A stretch of 64,000 nt of DNA from Parasedimentitalea marina (GTDB lineage: Bacteria; Pseudomonadota; Alphaproteobacteria; Rhodobacterales; Rhodobacteraceae): NCBI RefSeq assembly GCF_004006175.1, contig NZ_CP033219.1, positions 2,666,001 to 2,730,000 of the forward strand, given 5' to 3'. The translations under genes and the position numbers were made by a program. Shown here piece by piece: positions 9,654 to 18,636 of this stretch. The notes under the pieces were generated by a model, which saw only the letters and a list, made by a program, of their open reading frames with translations, did no database searches and had not been told where the DNA came from. Each line of letters starts with the position of its first letter. Position 1 is the first letter of the stretch.

Positions 9654-10496
9654 ATGATTTTCACACAGATACAGCGCCCTGCAATGACTCTCGGAAAATA
9701 TGCGGCAATTCTGTTTTACCTGACGTTTGCGCTGTTTCCTTTGTATTGGCTGTTGAAGATCGCAGTGACACCAGACAGGTTGATCTATTCTGACGGAACC
9801 CGGGCCTGGCCCAGCGAATTCACTCTTTCAAATTTTTCGGCAGTCCTTTTTCAAACTGACTTTTTGTCGTATTTCTCCAATTCTCTGGTAGTTTCATTAG
9901 GTACTGCAGGATTGACCACGATTTTCGCTGCAAGTGCCGGGTACGCCTTCTCTCGGTTCAATTTTGGCGGCAAGAAGATCATTATCGCAGTGATGTTGAT
10001 TACGCAGATGTTTCCGCTGCTGATGATCATCGCCCCGATCTACAAGGTTGTCGCAAGTCTGGGCCTGCTCAATTCACTGACCAGCCTGATCATCGTCTAC
10101 ACTGCCTTCAACATCCCCTTTGCAACCTTCCTGATGCAATCCTTCTTTGACGGCATCCCCAAAGATCTGGAAGAAGCTGCGATGATGGACGGTTGTTCGC
10201 GATTTCAGGCGCTGCGCAAGGTTATCTTTCCACTGACATTGCCTGGGCTCGGGGCCACACTGGGCTTTGTGTTCACCGCCGCATGGTCAGAGTTGTTGTT
10301 CGCACTGATGCTGATCAGCAAGAACGACACCATGACATTCCCCGTTGGGCTTTTGACCTTCGTGTCAAAGTTCTCTGTCGATTGGGGACAAATGATGGCC
10401 GCCGGAGTACTGGCACTGGTGCCTAGCTGTCTCTTCTTTATCTTCATTCAACGCTATCTTGTGCAGGGCCTGACGTCCGGCGCGGTCAAAGGGTAA
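9654..10496 (+). CDS. ABC importer permease (MalG type)
   Basis: This is the second membrane subunit, 280 residues with about six membrane spans. The EAA loop reads EEAAMMDGCSRFQALRKVIF, followed by PLTLPGLGA, as in MalG-type permeases. It lies 7 bp after the first permease gene and 9 bp before the ATPase gene, so all are translated from one message. The N-terminus is cytoplasmic and the segment FPLYWLLKIAVTP is characteristic. Confidence 0.92.
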   Translation: MIFTQIQRPAMTLGKYAAILFYLTFALFPLYWLLKIAVTPDRLIYSDGTRAWPSEFTLSNFSAVLFQTDFLSYFSNSLVVSLGTAGLTTIFAASAGYAFSRFNFGGKKIIIAVMLITQMFPLLMIIAPIYKVVASLGLLNSLTSLIIVYTAFNIPFATFLMQSFFDGIPKDLEEAAMMDGCSRFQALRKVIFPLTLPGLGATLGFVFTAAWSELLFALMLISKNDTMTFPVGLLTFVSKFSVDWGQMMAAGVLALVPSCLFFIFIQRYLVQGLTSGAVKG

Positions 10497-10505
10497 AAGG
10501 CAAAA

Positions 10506-11585
10506 ATGGCACGTATCCAACTTAAGAACGTCGCAAAAAGCTATGGCTCTGTCGAAGTCTTGCGCAACATTAACCTGGACATTCGGGATGGAGAGTTCGT
10601 TGTCCTTGTCGGGCCATCTGGCTGTGGCAAGTCAACACTGTTGCGGATGATTGCAGGGTTAGAACCAATCACCGCCGGTGATTTTGAAATTGATGACAAA
10701 CGTATGAACGATGTGCGCCCCCGTGATCGCGACATCGCAATGGTATTCCAATCTTACGCGCTCTATCCGCATATGGATGTGGCGCGGAATATGGGTTTTT
10801 CGATGGAAATCCGAGGCGACGCTGCTGAAACACGCAAAAACCGTGTCACCGAAGTCGGTAAGACCCTTGGGTTGAGTAGCCTGTTACAGCGACTGCCAAA
10901 AGAACTATCAGGCGGTCAGCGTCAGCGGGTTGCCATGGGGCGGGCCATTATCCGCGACCCACGGGCGTTCCTGTTCGATGAGCCACTTTCAAATCTGGAT
11001 GCAGCACTGCGTGTTGAAATGCGTCTGGAAATCGCGCGCCTGCATCAGAAATTGAGCGCGACCATGATCTATGTGACCCATGATCAGGTTGAGGCCTTGA
11101 CCCTGGCTGACCGTATCGTCGTTCTAGACAACGGCAATGTTCAGCAAGTCGGAAGCCCTCTGGATCTATATGAGCAGCCCGCAAATAAATTCGTTGCACA
11201 ATTCATCGGATCTCCCACGATGAATGTCGTGCCAGTGTCCCCTGCCAAGGGCGGGGTGACACTGGCCAATGGGTTGTTTTTATCCACTCCGCATCTGGCT
11301 GACACCAGTGAGGCTTTTGAGCTGGGCATTCGACCAGAGCATATCGATGTTGTGGCAGATGATGGACAGTGCCTGACCGCTGTAGCCGACGTGGTCGAAC
11401 ATCTTGGCTCTGACACCAATATTTACGCGTTGGTTGACGGTCTTGGGCCGATGATGGTGCGTGTGCACGGAAATATTGCAACCAAATCCGGTGATCGGTT
11501 TGGTCTAAGGCTTAGGGCTCCCAACGCCCATATCTTTGGGTTTGACGGCAGAGCCCTTGCGCGCGCCATATCACGGGCGGCCTGA
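10506..11585 (+). CDS. ABC importer ATPase (MalK/UgpC type)
   Basis: This is the energising subunit, 359 residues, of CUT1 type with a C-terminal regulatory domain. It shows Walker A GPSGCGKST, Q-loop MVFQSYALYPHM, signature LSGGQRQRVAMGRA, Walker B AFLFDEPLSNLDA and the switch histidine in YVTHDQVEAL. The C-terminal part from about 240 has the TOBE-like GIRPEH region. It is the last gene of the GntR operon. A weak inverted pair CTCAG/CTGAG follows the stop, with no T run. Confidence 0.94.
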   Translation: MARIQLKNVAKSYGSVEVLRNINLDIRDGEFVVLVGPSGCGKSTLLRMIAGLEPITAGDFEIDDKRMNDVRPRDRDIAMVFQSYALYPHMDVARNMGFSMEIRGDAAETRKNRVTEVGKTLGLSSLLQRLPKELSGGQRQRVAMGRAIIRDPRAFLFDEPLSNLDAALRVEMRLEIARLHQKLSATMIYVTHDQVEALTLADRIVVLDNGNVQQVGSPLDLYEQPANKFVAQFIGSPTMNVVPVSPAKGGVTLANGLFLSTPHLADTSEAFELGIRPEHIDVVADDGQCLTAVADVVEHLGSDTNIYALVDGLGPMMVRVHGNIATKSGDRFGLRLRAPNAHIFGFDGRALARAISRAA

Positions 11586-12764
11586 ACTCAGAAATCCTGA
11601 GCAAGATTGCTAACGTCATCCAATGTGTCGATCAATCTACTAACCCTTTAAAACTAATGATATAGAGGCGGTTTAAAAGTTCCTTTGTGTGCAGGATCTA
11701 GGAGCCCAAAGGGGTCGTTCTTTAACCAAGAGCGGTAAATGAGGTCAAGGTTCTCCTAATCGAGCCCAAAGGAAAACCCAACTCGGTCGATTTTGGTCGA
11801 GAGCCGACCCCGAAGCCTCGCATCTGATTTGAAACTGCGGCGAAGAAGCGGACATACAGATGCGTCGCCGCATCAAGTAAGAAGGGCTCGCTCGGGGCAT
11901 TCGCTACGCGTCGCGCCAATGCCTGCTCAGCTGTACCTGACTGCGGATGCTCAATTGCAAAATATGTTTAAGTATTTGGCAAAGTTCGTGGATTTCGTAT
12001 GAGGGTCTATTAGCTATCTCCGCTATTCCTAACTTGGAAACGGAGCGCCAGATTTTTCGCATACCTGCTGATGTTAAAAGCAGTCCAGTTTTGACACGTT
12101 TTGGCCCAATCCACATATACTGACGTCGGTCGGAGGTGCAGCAAACTGCAATAAAGACTCTTACCAGCCCTTAGCTAAAGTGGCCACGAACGGCGGCTGT
12201 AGTCCGTTTGCTACATTATTGGATGAGTGAAGCGGCCCAGTTTCTGTACCATGCACATTTCGACTGGAAGTCGGAGACCAATCATTTACTGCGGTCTACG
12301 TGAGCGGCGGCGAGAGCATCAATTGGTCCCTCTTCAATCGCCCACAAAAGTAAAGAATGGACCATTGCGAACCTTGGTGCAAATCACGTCTAACGGCCGC
12401 TTCCAACCCACTTCTTGCCGACGGAGCGGCGAATGAGCCGGGAGCGGACCGCGTCACGCTCCTTTACAGTGTCTAGGAAAATCTGTTTTTTGCCCTCGAT
12501 ACCGTTTTCCAGAACTTCAAGTCATTGAGTTTCATCAGTACTATCATAATTGCGCTGGTTTCTGCGCAACGGATCCGAATGTACATCTAGCCTACTCAAC
12601 AAACTATTTTCTTTGTTTTCAATGAAATTGATACGGTCAAAGCAGGTGTGCGGGAAGGAAAGATCAAGTTTCCTTGGGTTTGAGATTATTGAACGATTTT
12701 TCACCTCGAAGTGAAAAACCTACCTCTTCTTTCTGCTTATGCGACCGGCAATGTAGCGATATCC
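11586..12764. other. 1.2-kb gene-free spacer with a repeat block
   Basis: No gene is supported here. The only recognisable element is a plus-oriented piece of the dispersed repeat at about 12375-12430 (CGTCTAACGGCCGCTTCCAA). From 12500 to 12720 the DNA is noticeably richer in A+T. The stretch ends abruptly where Mu-like transposase homology begins, so it replaces the missing left end of that element. Confidence 0.6.
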
Positions 12765-13850
12765 GGCACAGATCCGCGACAGATCGGCCCTGTCCGCCAT
12801 GGAAGCGGTCAACGCCGATTGCCACAAGATCGACGTCTTTGTTGAGTGGCCAGACGGCACCATAAACCGGCCACAGATTGTTGCGTTTCAGGACTTATAC
12901 TCCGACAAGATCCTGTCCTGGCGGGTGGACCATGACCCAAACAAAGTCATGGTAATGGCCGCGTTTGGGGAAATGGTGGAACACTGGGGCATTCCACGGC
13001 GCTGCCTGTTCGACAACGGGCGCGAATTTGCCAACAATTGGATGACAGCGGGTGCGCCAACCCGTTTTCAGTTCAAGATCTGCAAAGACGATCCAAAAGG
13101 CGTCTTGCCACTGTTAGGCATTCAGATGCACTGGGCCACTCCGGCGCATGGCCAGGCTAAACCGATTGAACGGGCGTTTCGCGATCTTGCCAGCGACGTA
13201 GCCAAGGACCCGCGCTTTGCCGGGGCCTATGTTGGCAACCGCCCGGACGCCAAACCAGAGAATTATGGCAGCCGCGCCATCAAAGCGGCTGAGTTTATTG
13301 AAGTTCTGGAAGAGGGCATCCTTGAACACAACGCCCGCCCTGGTCGGCGGTCAGGCAATGCCAAGGGCAGGTCCTTTGATGAGATCTTCGCCAAGAGCTA
13401 TGAAAACGCCCCGATTCAGAAGGCCACAGAAGAGCAACGCCGCCTTTGGCTCATGGGGCAAGCCAGCGCCAAGCTGCACAAAAACAGCGGACAACTGACC
13501 TTCCACGGCAACGTCTATCACTGCGATTGGATGAGTCAGGACGCTGGGCGCAAGATCATTGTCCGGTATGACCCTGAGGATCTGCACAGCGGCGTCCACA
13601 TATATGGACCAGATGGCGACTATCTTGGCTTTGCTGAATGCCAGCAAAAGATCGGTTTCTTTGATCTGGAGGGCGCACGATCCACTGCCAGCCGGCGTAG
13701 CAAAATCGTCAAAGCTGAGAAGGCCCTGCGCGACCTGCACCGGCCCATACCAGTTGACCAGATTGTCGCCGATATGAACAAGACCCGCACCACAACCAGC
13801 CCCCTGATGGAGGCCAAAGTGGTGACGGGGATGTTCCCGACCGCGCCATC
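12765..13850 (+). pseudogene. truncated MuA-type transposase
   Basis: Compared with the 709-residue copy at 39860, this fragment lacks roughly the first 250 residues (the end- and enhancer-binding domains) and the last 100. The catalytic core is present, with the DDE residues in NADCHK, LFDNGRE and KPIERAF. About nine residues in ten match the other copy. Near 13849 the frame jumps into the DUF3164 gene out of register and soon stops at 13917. An ATG at 12799 is available but is only internal to the gene. It is inactive as a transposase, though a truncated core protein might be made. Confidence 0.9.
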
Positions 13851-14072
13851 GTCACTAACGCCTTCAACACAGACAAAGAAGGTCAGATCAATCGCGCTGA
13901 GATATTCAAGCTCCTGAGCCTGGAGATCCAGGACACCCGCTGGCAGCGCGCTATGCGGGCCATCCGAGACGCCATGCGTGTGGTTGGCAAAGCAACTTAT
14001 GTGCGCTGCTACCAACGCCCCACACCGGATGCCAAGTGGCAGCACATCACCATTGATCTAGCCAAAGCCTGA
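13849..14072 (+). pseudogene. DUF3164-family gene, 3' fragment
   Basis: The frame reads AIVTNAFNTDKEGQINRAEI and continues to a C-terminus ending ITIDLAKA at 14070. This matches the last third of the gene at 44555. Its 5' two-thirds were lost in the deletion that fused it to muA. It is useful as a comparison: it has CAA where copy 2 has the amber codon TAG, and so shows the natural C-terminus of the family. Confidence 0.85.
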
Positions 14073-14085
14073 AGGGGAGCTCAAA

Positions 14086-14337
14086 ATGCCGATGACAAAC
14101 GAAGAATTTCGCGCGCGCCTGCATTCCAGTTTTAGCGCCTCTACCACCGCCCAGGCCCGCGCCATGATGACATTGTTCGGGCGACTTACCCTGCTCATCA
14201 GTGACGCCAAGAGCGCTGGCATCACCGCTGCCGACATGAACCTGATCATCCAGGAAGAAATGGCGACTGCTGACCGCCGTCTGGCCGGGTTTGCGGATCG
14301 GTTTCCTCAGGATGCCAACCTGGACATGGAGGCCTGA
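14086..14337 (+). CDS. small phage protein upstream of gemA (copy 1)
   Basis: This 83-residue protein has no recognised domain. It is preceded by AAGGGGAG and lies 1 bp before the gemA start. Its counterpart in copy 2 (45234-45494) has the same length class and shared positions (ARAxMT..GRLT, ATADRRLA against ARSDRRLA) but is clearly diverged, unlike the mor and C genes downstream. Position and size match the small unknown genes of Mu-like early operons. Confidence 0.65.
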   Translation: MPMTNEEFRARLHSSFSASTTAQARAMMTLFGRLTLLISDAKSAGITAADMNLIIQEEMATADRRLAGFADRFPQDANLDMEA

Positions 14338-14338
14338 C

Positions 14339-14794
14339 ATGAGCCGCGCCCTGCAACAAAAGATCCACATCGGTTGCCGCGAACTTGGCCTGGACGGTGA
14401 CGCGCGCCGTGCCTTGCAGCTTGTAGTGACCGGTAAGAAATCCATGAAAGACATAAGCGACGCCGACCTTTTTAAGGTGCTTAAACGGCTAAAAGCCGAC
14501 GGCTTTAAAACCTCTTCAAAGGGTAAGAAAAAGCATAAACCAGCCCCGCGCCCGGATCTGCGCCTGGTGCATGTGGTTTGGACCAAGCTCGGCGACGCAG
14601 GCGAGCTGCGTGACCCCAGCCGCGCCGGGCTGAATAAATTCATTCGCGACCAGTTTGGCAACGCCTGGGGCTCGGTTCCTGCCGACATCGACATGTTGCG
14701 CAATCACAAACAAATAAATGCCGTGATCCAAGCCCTGAAGGCCTGGGGAGCGCGCGCTGGCATCGGTTTTGACTGGGCGGAGCATCGCAAGTGA
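14339..14794 (+). CDS. GemA-like (Mu gp16 family) regulatory protein, copy 1
   Basis: This 151-residue early protein matches the gp16/GemA family of Mu-like phages, whose Mu member affects host supercoiling and gene expression. Visible features are the N-terminal RALQQKIHIGCRELGLDGDARR, a KSMKD turn, the basic SSKGKKKHKPAPRPDLRL segment, and RDPSRAGLNKFIR...WGSVPADIDMLR near the C-terminus. About three-quarters of residues match copy 2. ATG 14339 follows the previous stop directly, and its stop overlaps the next GTG by 4 bp. Confidence 0.82.
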   Translation: MSRALQQKIHIGCRELGLDGDARRALQLVVTGKKSMKDISDADLFKVLKRLKADGFKTSSKGKKKHKPAPRPDLRLVHVVWTKLGDAGELRDPSRAGLNKFIRDQFGNAWGSVPADIDMLRNHKQINAVIQALKAWGARAGIGFDWAEHRK

Positions 14795-15186
14795 GCGATG
14801 GCTTCAAGCCATATCTACCCGGCGTTCTGGCGCTGATCGCTGATGAGATCAGCGTCGACCTTGCCGTACGCCTGGGCAAACAGCGCGGCGGTCGCGAGGT
14901 CTATCTCGCCAAGGACCCTGCCCCCGGTTGTTCCCTTTCGAAACTTGTCGGGCAAGCCAATGCCCAAAAGCTCTACAAGCTGCTCGGCAGCGGCAAGATT
15001 CTGGTGCCTGCCGGAAACATCAGCGGGCAAACCGGACGGCGCCAACGGATCGCCATGCTGCTGGACCAAGGCTTGAGCCATTCCCTCATTGCCGCAGAGG
15101 TCGACGTTCATATCCGGACTGTGGAACGCATGTCAGCAGAACTGCGCTGCCCTAAGGATCAGCGCCAGTCTGATCTTTTCCTCTAA
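14791..15186 (+). CDS. Mor-type middle transcription activator, copy 1
   Basis: This is a 131-residue Mor/C family activator. The N-terminal dimerisation part has DLAVRLGKQRGGREVYLAKDP. A C-terminal helix-turn-helix follows (RIAMLLDQGLSHSLIAAEVDVHIRTVERM). In Mu, Mor turns on the middle promoter, which drives C. Here it lies after gemA and before a 394-bp gap and a second Mor/C-like gene, exactly the Mu order, which supports the assignment. The start is GTG overlapping the gemA stop. Confidence 0.8.
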   Translation: MSDGFKPYLPGVLALIADEISVDLAVRLGKQRGGREVYLAKDPAPGCSLSKLVGQANAQKLYKLLGSGKILVPAGNISGQTGRRQRIAMLLDQGLSHSLIAAEVDVHIRTVERMSAELRCPKDQRQSDLFL

Positions 15187-15580
15187 ATCCTGATCGACCT
15201 AACTGGTGATCGCGCCGGATGATCTCCGCCGTCTGCAGGCCTGTTGAGAAAATCCACCCTCCCACACTCTGGTTTTCATTCCTAAGCAGGAAAAAGGCAG
15301 TATTTTGCCTATTCATTCCGTTTCACCCCAGCAAGCAGAGAACTGCAGGCCGGACCTGTTCTGAGGATCGCCGTTAAATACCACTTAAACGGGACAGCAT
15401 CGCGGTTGTGATAATTTCCGCCCCGAAGTAGCGTTCAGGCGGAAAGTGACCTCAGCGGCCCGCAAATCGAGCCCCTGAGATCTCGCCAAATCTCCGACAA
15501 AATTTGCCCAGCGCGTTTTGGCTTTGGACCCGACACGTGACGGGGCGGTACACACCGACGAGTGCCGGCATCAAGATCCT
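15187..15580 (+). promoter_or_regulatory. mor-to-C intergenic region, candidate middle promoter
   Basis: This 394-bp gap is almost identical to the one in copy 2 (46339-46732), although non-coding DNA normally diverges faster than genes. CTGCAGGCC occurs twice, near 15233 and 15343, each followed by CCTGTT or a close match, which could be activator-binding sites. By analogy with Mu it should contain the Mor-dependent promoter for the downstream C-like gene. No experimental signal can be assigned from sequence alone. Confidence 0.45.
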
Positions 15581-16000
15581 ATGCCAGACACACACGCCCC
15601 CCTGAACCTACTAACCTGTGATGAAATGATTGATCTCGGGATGACCGTCCCTGAGATCCTCGAAGAGCTGGAAGACAGCCTTGGTCCGGACGCCGTCTGG
15701 AAGTTGACAGGTCTCTTTGGCGGTACTGAAACCAACATTCCGCATCAGCACAGCTTGGCGCGCTCAATCCTAACCGAGCAACTTGGTGATCAGATCAGCT
15801 ATTGGCTGTTCATGACCTATGGTCCGGGGCGGATCCAAATCCCGCTTGGGCCGCATTCCAGCCGAGCCCTTAAAATGGCCGCCTTCCGAGCCGCGCTTCT
15901 CACCCGCCAGCCCCACCGCAAAATTTCCCGCTCCCTGGGCTGTCACGTTCGCACAGTTGAACGCGCCAAGCGCGAACTGGTCACAGCTGGGTTTCTCTAG
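15581..16000 (+). CDS. C-like late activator (Mor/C family), copy 1
   Basis: This 139-residue protein has LGDQISYWLFMTYGPGRIQIP in the middle, the GGREVYL-equivalent of Mor/C proteins. A C-terminal helix-turn-helix follows (AAFRAALLTRQPHRKISRSLGCHVRTVERAKREL). Position after mor matches Mu C, which activates late head, tail and lysis genes; no such genes follow. ATG 15581 is preferred over the upstream in-frame start at 15518 because the family begins near MPDTHAP in both copies. Confidence 0.75.
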   Translation: MPDTHAPLNLLTCDEMIDLGMTVPEILEELEDSLGPDAVWKLTGLFGGTETNIPHQHSLARSILTEQLGDQISYWLFMTYGPGRIQIPLGPHSSRALKMAAFRAALLTRQPHRKISRSLGCHVRTVERAKRELVTAGFL

Positions 16001-16049
16001 AGCGGTTGGGGTTTGCCCCAGACACGACTTTTCGCTGGCGCTACATGTA

Positions 16050-16200
16050 ACGAACGACCTAAAGCCGCCATCTATGCCAAACCCGTCTAACGGCTGCATC
16101 CAGCCCTTCTACGACATTCGTGTTGGGTGCAGCATGACGCGGTATATCGAGCAAAAAGGGCGGATTTCGGACTTTCGCTGCGCGTCGCTCGAATACCTGT
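16050..16200 (+). repeat. dispersed intergenic repeat at the Mu right boundary
   Basis: It contains AAAGCCGCCATCTATGCCAA, CCGTCTAACGGC, CAGCCCTTCTACGACATTCG, GCAGCATGACGCGGTATAT and an AAAGGGCGG block. The first blocks are shared with copy 2 (47210-47262). The two sequences then diverge, so the Mu homology ends inside a chromosomal repeat. The rest of 16200-16636 holds only the palindrome described next. Confidence 0.8.
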
Positions 16201-16270
16201 TAAGCGGACTAAGTATGAATTCGCTGAAAGTGTACGTGTACCAATGGCTGCTTTTTAGGCGTCGTGGAAC

Positions 16271-16286
16271 AGATCACGTGTGATCT
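16271..16286. promoter_or_regulatory. AGATCAC-GT-GTGATCT inverted repeat
   Basis: Perfect 7-base arms are separated by 2 bases, about 350 bp upstream of the Hint-domain gene. The size fits a dimeric regulator site or Lux-box-like operator, but no regulator is adjacent and the distance is large. Confidence 0.3.
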
Positions 16287-16636
16287 GATAGCACCTCATA
16301 TCAGAAATTTGACCACCAGCATCGCCAATCGGTGCACTTTCGCGTTAATATTTCTGAAATAAAAGTCCCGCGCGCAAAGCCGGGGAACTGACTGAGGCAG
16401 ACATGGCATACAACAAGAGCGATATTGGTCGGTCGGAATCCGTGTATTTCAAGGGATATGGAATGCTCAGGCGAGCACTCATTGAGATACCCCTTTGTCA
16501 AAGCAACAAAACAAAACGGGGTGACCATGCTCGTCCAAAAATGAGTTGTATACCATTTGTGTCCAGTGCGATGTCCGGCATAGGCAACAGGCCCCACTTG
16601 ACTGACGTTTCTCTGATCGCGCGGAAAAACTAGGTT

Positions 16637-17614
16637 ATGGCACAATACACAGTTACAGCCTTCAGGTGGACTGGAACCTATTATAACGCTCTGTACAATA
16701 CGGCCTACACCGCAACAATCGATGATGATGATGCTTTCCTACATGGTTCGAGTGATGGCAACGAGACTGTCAGCATTAATGGCGGTTCGTTTGGCGCTAC
16801 CGCAGGCCAACCATATGACATTGATGTGTCGTTTACAGACACCGGTGGCAGTTCACATGTTGAGACATTCTACTTTTTTAATACGGGTGGCGGTTGGTAT
16901 TTCATTCCGGGGCCGGGATCGGCGTTTACCGTCGGTTCGACTTTAGGCAGCTACCAAAGCCACACGGCAACTCCCACGGCCTATACCACTATTACATGTT
17001 TTGTGCGCGGGACATTGATCGGAACAGACAATGGCCCTATCCCTGTAGAAAAATTGCAGGCGGGAGATAAAGTCCTATCCACAGACGGCGAATTCAAAGT
17101 TTTGCGGATTCCTATGAGCCGAAAGTTGCGCGCCCAAGAAATATGCGACAATCCTAACTTGGCACCAGTACGCATCATGGCTGGCGCCTTGGGGAATGGC
17201 ATGCCAAATCGCGACCTGTTGGTCTCCCGCCAACATCGCATGCTGGTATCTTCAAGAGTTTGCGAACGGATGTTTGGTCGACCAGACGCGTTGGTTGCGG
17301 CAATCAGATTGACGGAATTACCCGGAGTTTTTGTTGAACCGGCTCACGAGGACGTTGAGTATTTTCACCTCCTCTTTGATCGCCACGAAGTGGTTTTTGC
17401 GGAAGGTGCGCCAACGGAAAGCTTTTTCGCCGGTCCTGAGGCACTTAAGTCAATGAGGCCAGAAGCGCGGGAAGAAATCCTAACCATCCTTCCGGAAATC
17501 TGCGAGCTAGATTTCTCACCTGAACCTGCCTGCCACATACCATCCAGCAAACGCCAGAAAAGCCTCATTGCCCGGCACATAAAAAACAATCGACCTCTCA
17601 TTTGTAAGGCCTAA
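16637..17614 (+). CDS. Hint-domain protein
   Basis: This 325-residue protein joins an N-terminal beta-rich, Gly/Thr/Asp-rich region (about 1-118) to a Hedgehog/intein (Hint) domain. The domain starts at Cys121 (CFVRGTLIGTDNGPIPVEKL, then AGDKVLS), with a later VSRQHRML segment. Hint domains carry out self-splicing or cleavage through the N-terminal cysteine. In alphaproteobacteria many stand alone, often on secreted RTX-like proteins, with unproven processing roles. No extein-like C-terminal Asn junction is evident. The AGG before ATG is weak. It is monocistronic. Confidence 0.85.
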   Translation: MAQYTVTAFRWTGTYYNALYNTAYTATIDDDDAFLHGSSDGNETVSINGGSFGATAGQPYDIDVSFTDTGGSSHVETFYFFNTGGGWYFIPGPGSAFTVGSTLGSYQSHTATPTAYTTITCFVRGTLIGTDNGPIPVEKLQAGDKVLSTDGEFKVLRIPMSRKLRAQEICDNPNLAPVRIMAGALGNGMPNRDLLVSRQHRMLVSSRVCERMFGRPDALVAAIRLTELPGVFVEPAHEDVEYFHLLFDRHEVVFAEGAPTESFFAGPEALKSMRPEAREEILTILPEICELDFSPEPACHIPSSKRQKSLIARHIKNNRPLICKA

Positions 17615-17800
17615 GCCGACATTCGCTGCGTAGCAGAGACTCTGCAGGTCGGGGCTCGGACCAGCCGTTCGCTGCGGTCGCCACTCGCGGCATGTCGGCG
17701 CTTCCTCAGGGCCAACTTTGCAAAGGTCGCTAATTGCGCATAGCCGCCGTTGGTGGTGATCGCGTCTAATGGCCGGTTCCAGCCCAAAGCAGTCATGGCC
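17615..17800 (+). repeat. dispersed intergenic repeat
   Basis: The repeat reads CCGACATTCGCTGCG, ACTTTGCAAAGGTCGCTAA, TGCGCATAGCCGCCGTTGG, CGTCTAATGGCCGGTTCCAG in plus orientation. It fills most of the gap between the Hint gene and the convergent cytochrome gene. Confidence 0.8.
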
Positions 17801-17981
17801 CTGTCGGCGCCTGAGGGCAAAAGCCGACATTTGCAACGAGATGAACCAATGATCGCACTGCGGGCAAAACGGTCATTTCCACATTTCGATGAATGGCTGC
17901 AATGCTGCGCAAAGTCGTTCAAACCAGCGCCCAGTAATACAATAGGCAGCGCGGTGATTGTGCAGACTTTTTATGGTCGCC

Positions 17982-18512
17982 CTAGCTACGCTTTCCAAAC
18001 CACATGCGACTGATCAACCGATCTCGCAAGTACAACTGGTGATAGGCCCAACCAGCGACATGAAGACCGATCAAGACAAGAAGGACGGTCGCTATTATGC
18101 CGTGCACGGTTCGAGCTGTGAAAACACTGAAGTTGGGCGGTAAGGCTGCATCGGACGCTCCGAAGACGATCGAGAACAGGTCAGCTGAATAAGCTAGTGC
18201 AATGCCGCTGCCCACCATCGAAAAAACCAACGCATACAGTCCCAAATGCGCCAGTTTAGCGCCGGAATTCAGCACTGCACTGCCCGCATCCGCATGGGGT
18301 GGAGCCTTGGCGAAGACCCGCACTAGTAGTCGCGTGATCATAAGCGCCCCAATTGTCAGCCCCCAAATCATATGGCCGGTCAGCCCAAACATCTTGTCTG
18401 GGCTATCGTTTGGGATCTCGGCCAGACTAGGCCCGCCAAGAATAAGAGCGACAAAGATCATTACCGCGATGAGCCAATGAAGGCCAACGAGAAAGGGATG
18501 ATATCGTTTCAT
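17982..18512 (-). CDS. cytochrome b561 family protein
   Basis: This is a four-span diheme membrane cytochrome, 176 residues, the normal size for the bacterial b561 (CybB) family, which passes electrons within the inner membrane. Conserved histidines are visible in YHPFLVGLHWLIA (span 1), GLTGHMIWG (span 2), and ARTVHGIIATVLLVLIGLHVAG (span 4). It is divergent from the LysR gene, with about 120 bp between the starts, so that regulator may control it. Confidence 0.9.
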   Translation of the reverse strand: MKRYHPFLVGLHWLIAVMIFVALILGGPSLAEIPNDSPDKMFGLTGHMIWGLTIGALMITRLLVRVFAKAPPHADAGSAVLNSGAKLAHLGLYALVFSMVGSGIALAYSADLFSIVFGASDAALPPNFSVFTARTVHGIIATVLLVLIGLHVAGWAYHQLYLRDRLISRMWFGKRS

Positions 18513-18636
18513 TGTGTGGTCCAGTCATTGAGAGGCGCCGCAATGCGAGCAAAGAAGAATAGGTTCAATCCAGTCTATCTATTTCCCCACCAATCACCTA
18601 CGAAACAAATAGAACGGTTTGTTACATAGGTGGAAC

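Larger units (their letters stand above)
12765..16110 (+). mobile_element. Mu-like element copy 1, deletion derivative
   Basis: This is a collinear but reduced version of the element at 37030-47210. Homology begins inside muA at 12765 (matching about 40611), breaks near 13849 and resumes in the DUF3164 gene (matching about 44995). It then runs through gemA, mor and the C-like gene to about 16110. Repressor, ner, parB-like, the muA 5' end, muB and four further genes are absent, as are all late genes. From 14791 to 16110 the offset to copy 2 is a constant 31152 bases, with no indels. It cannot transpose by itself. Confidence 0.9.

Noticed and set aside
14047..14703. 218-codon minus-strand frame
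   Set aside because: It is a shadow of gemA and the small gene before it; the equivalent frame is not maintained in copy 2.
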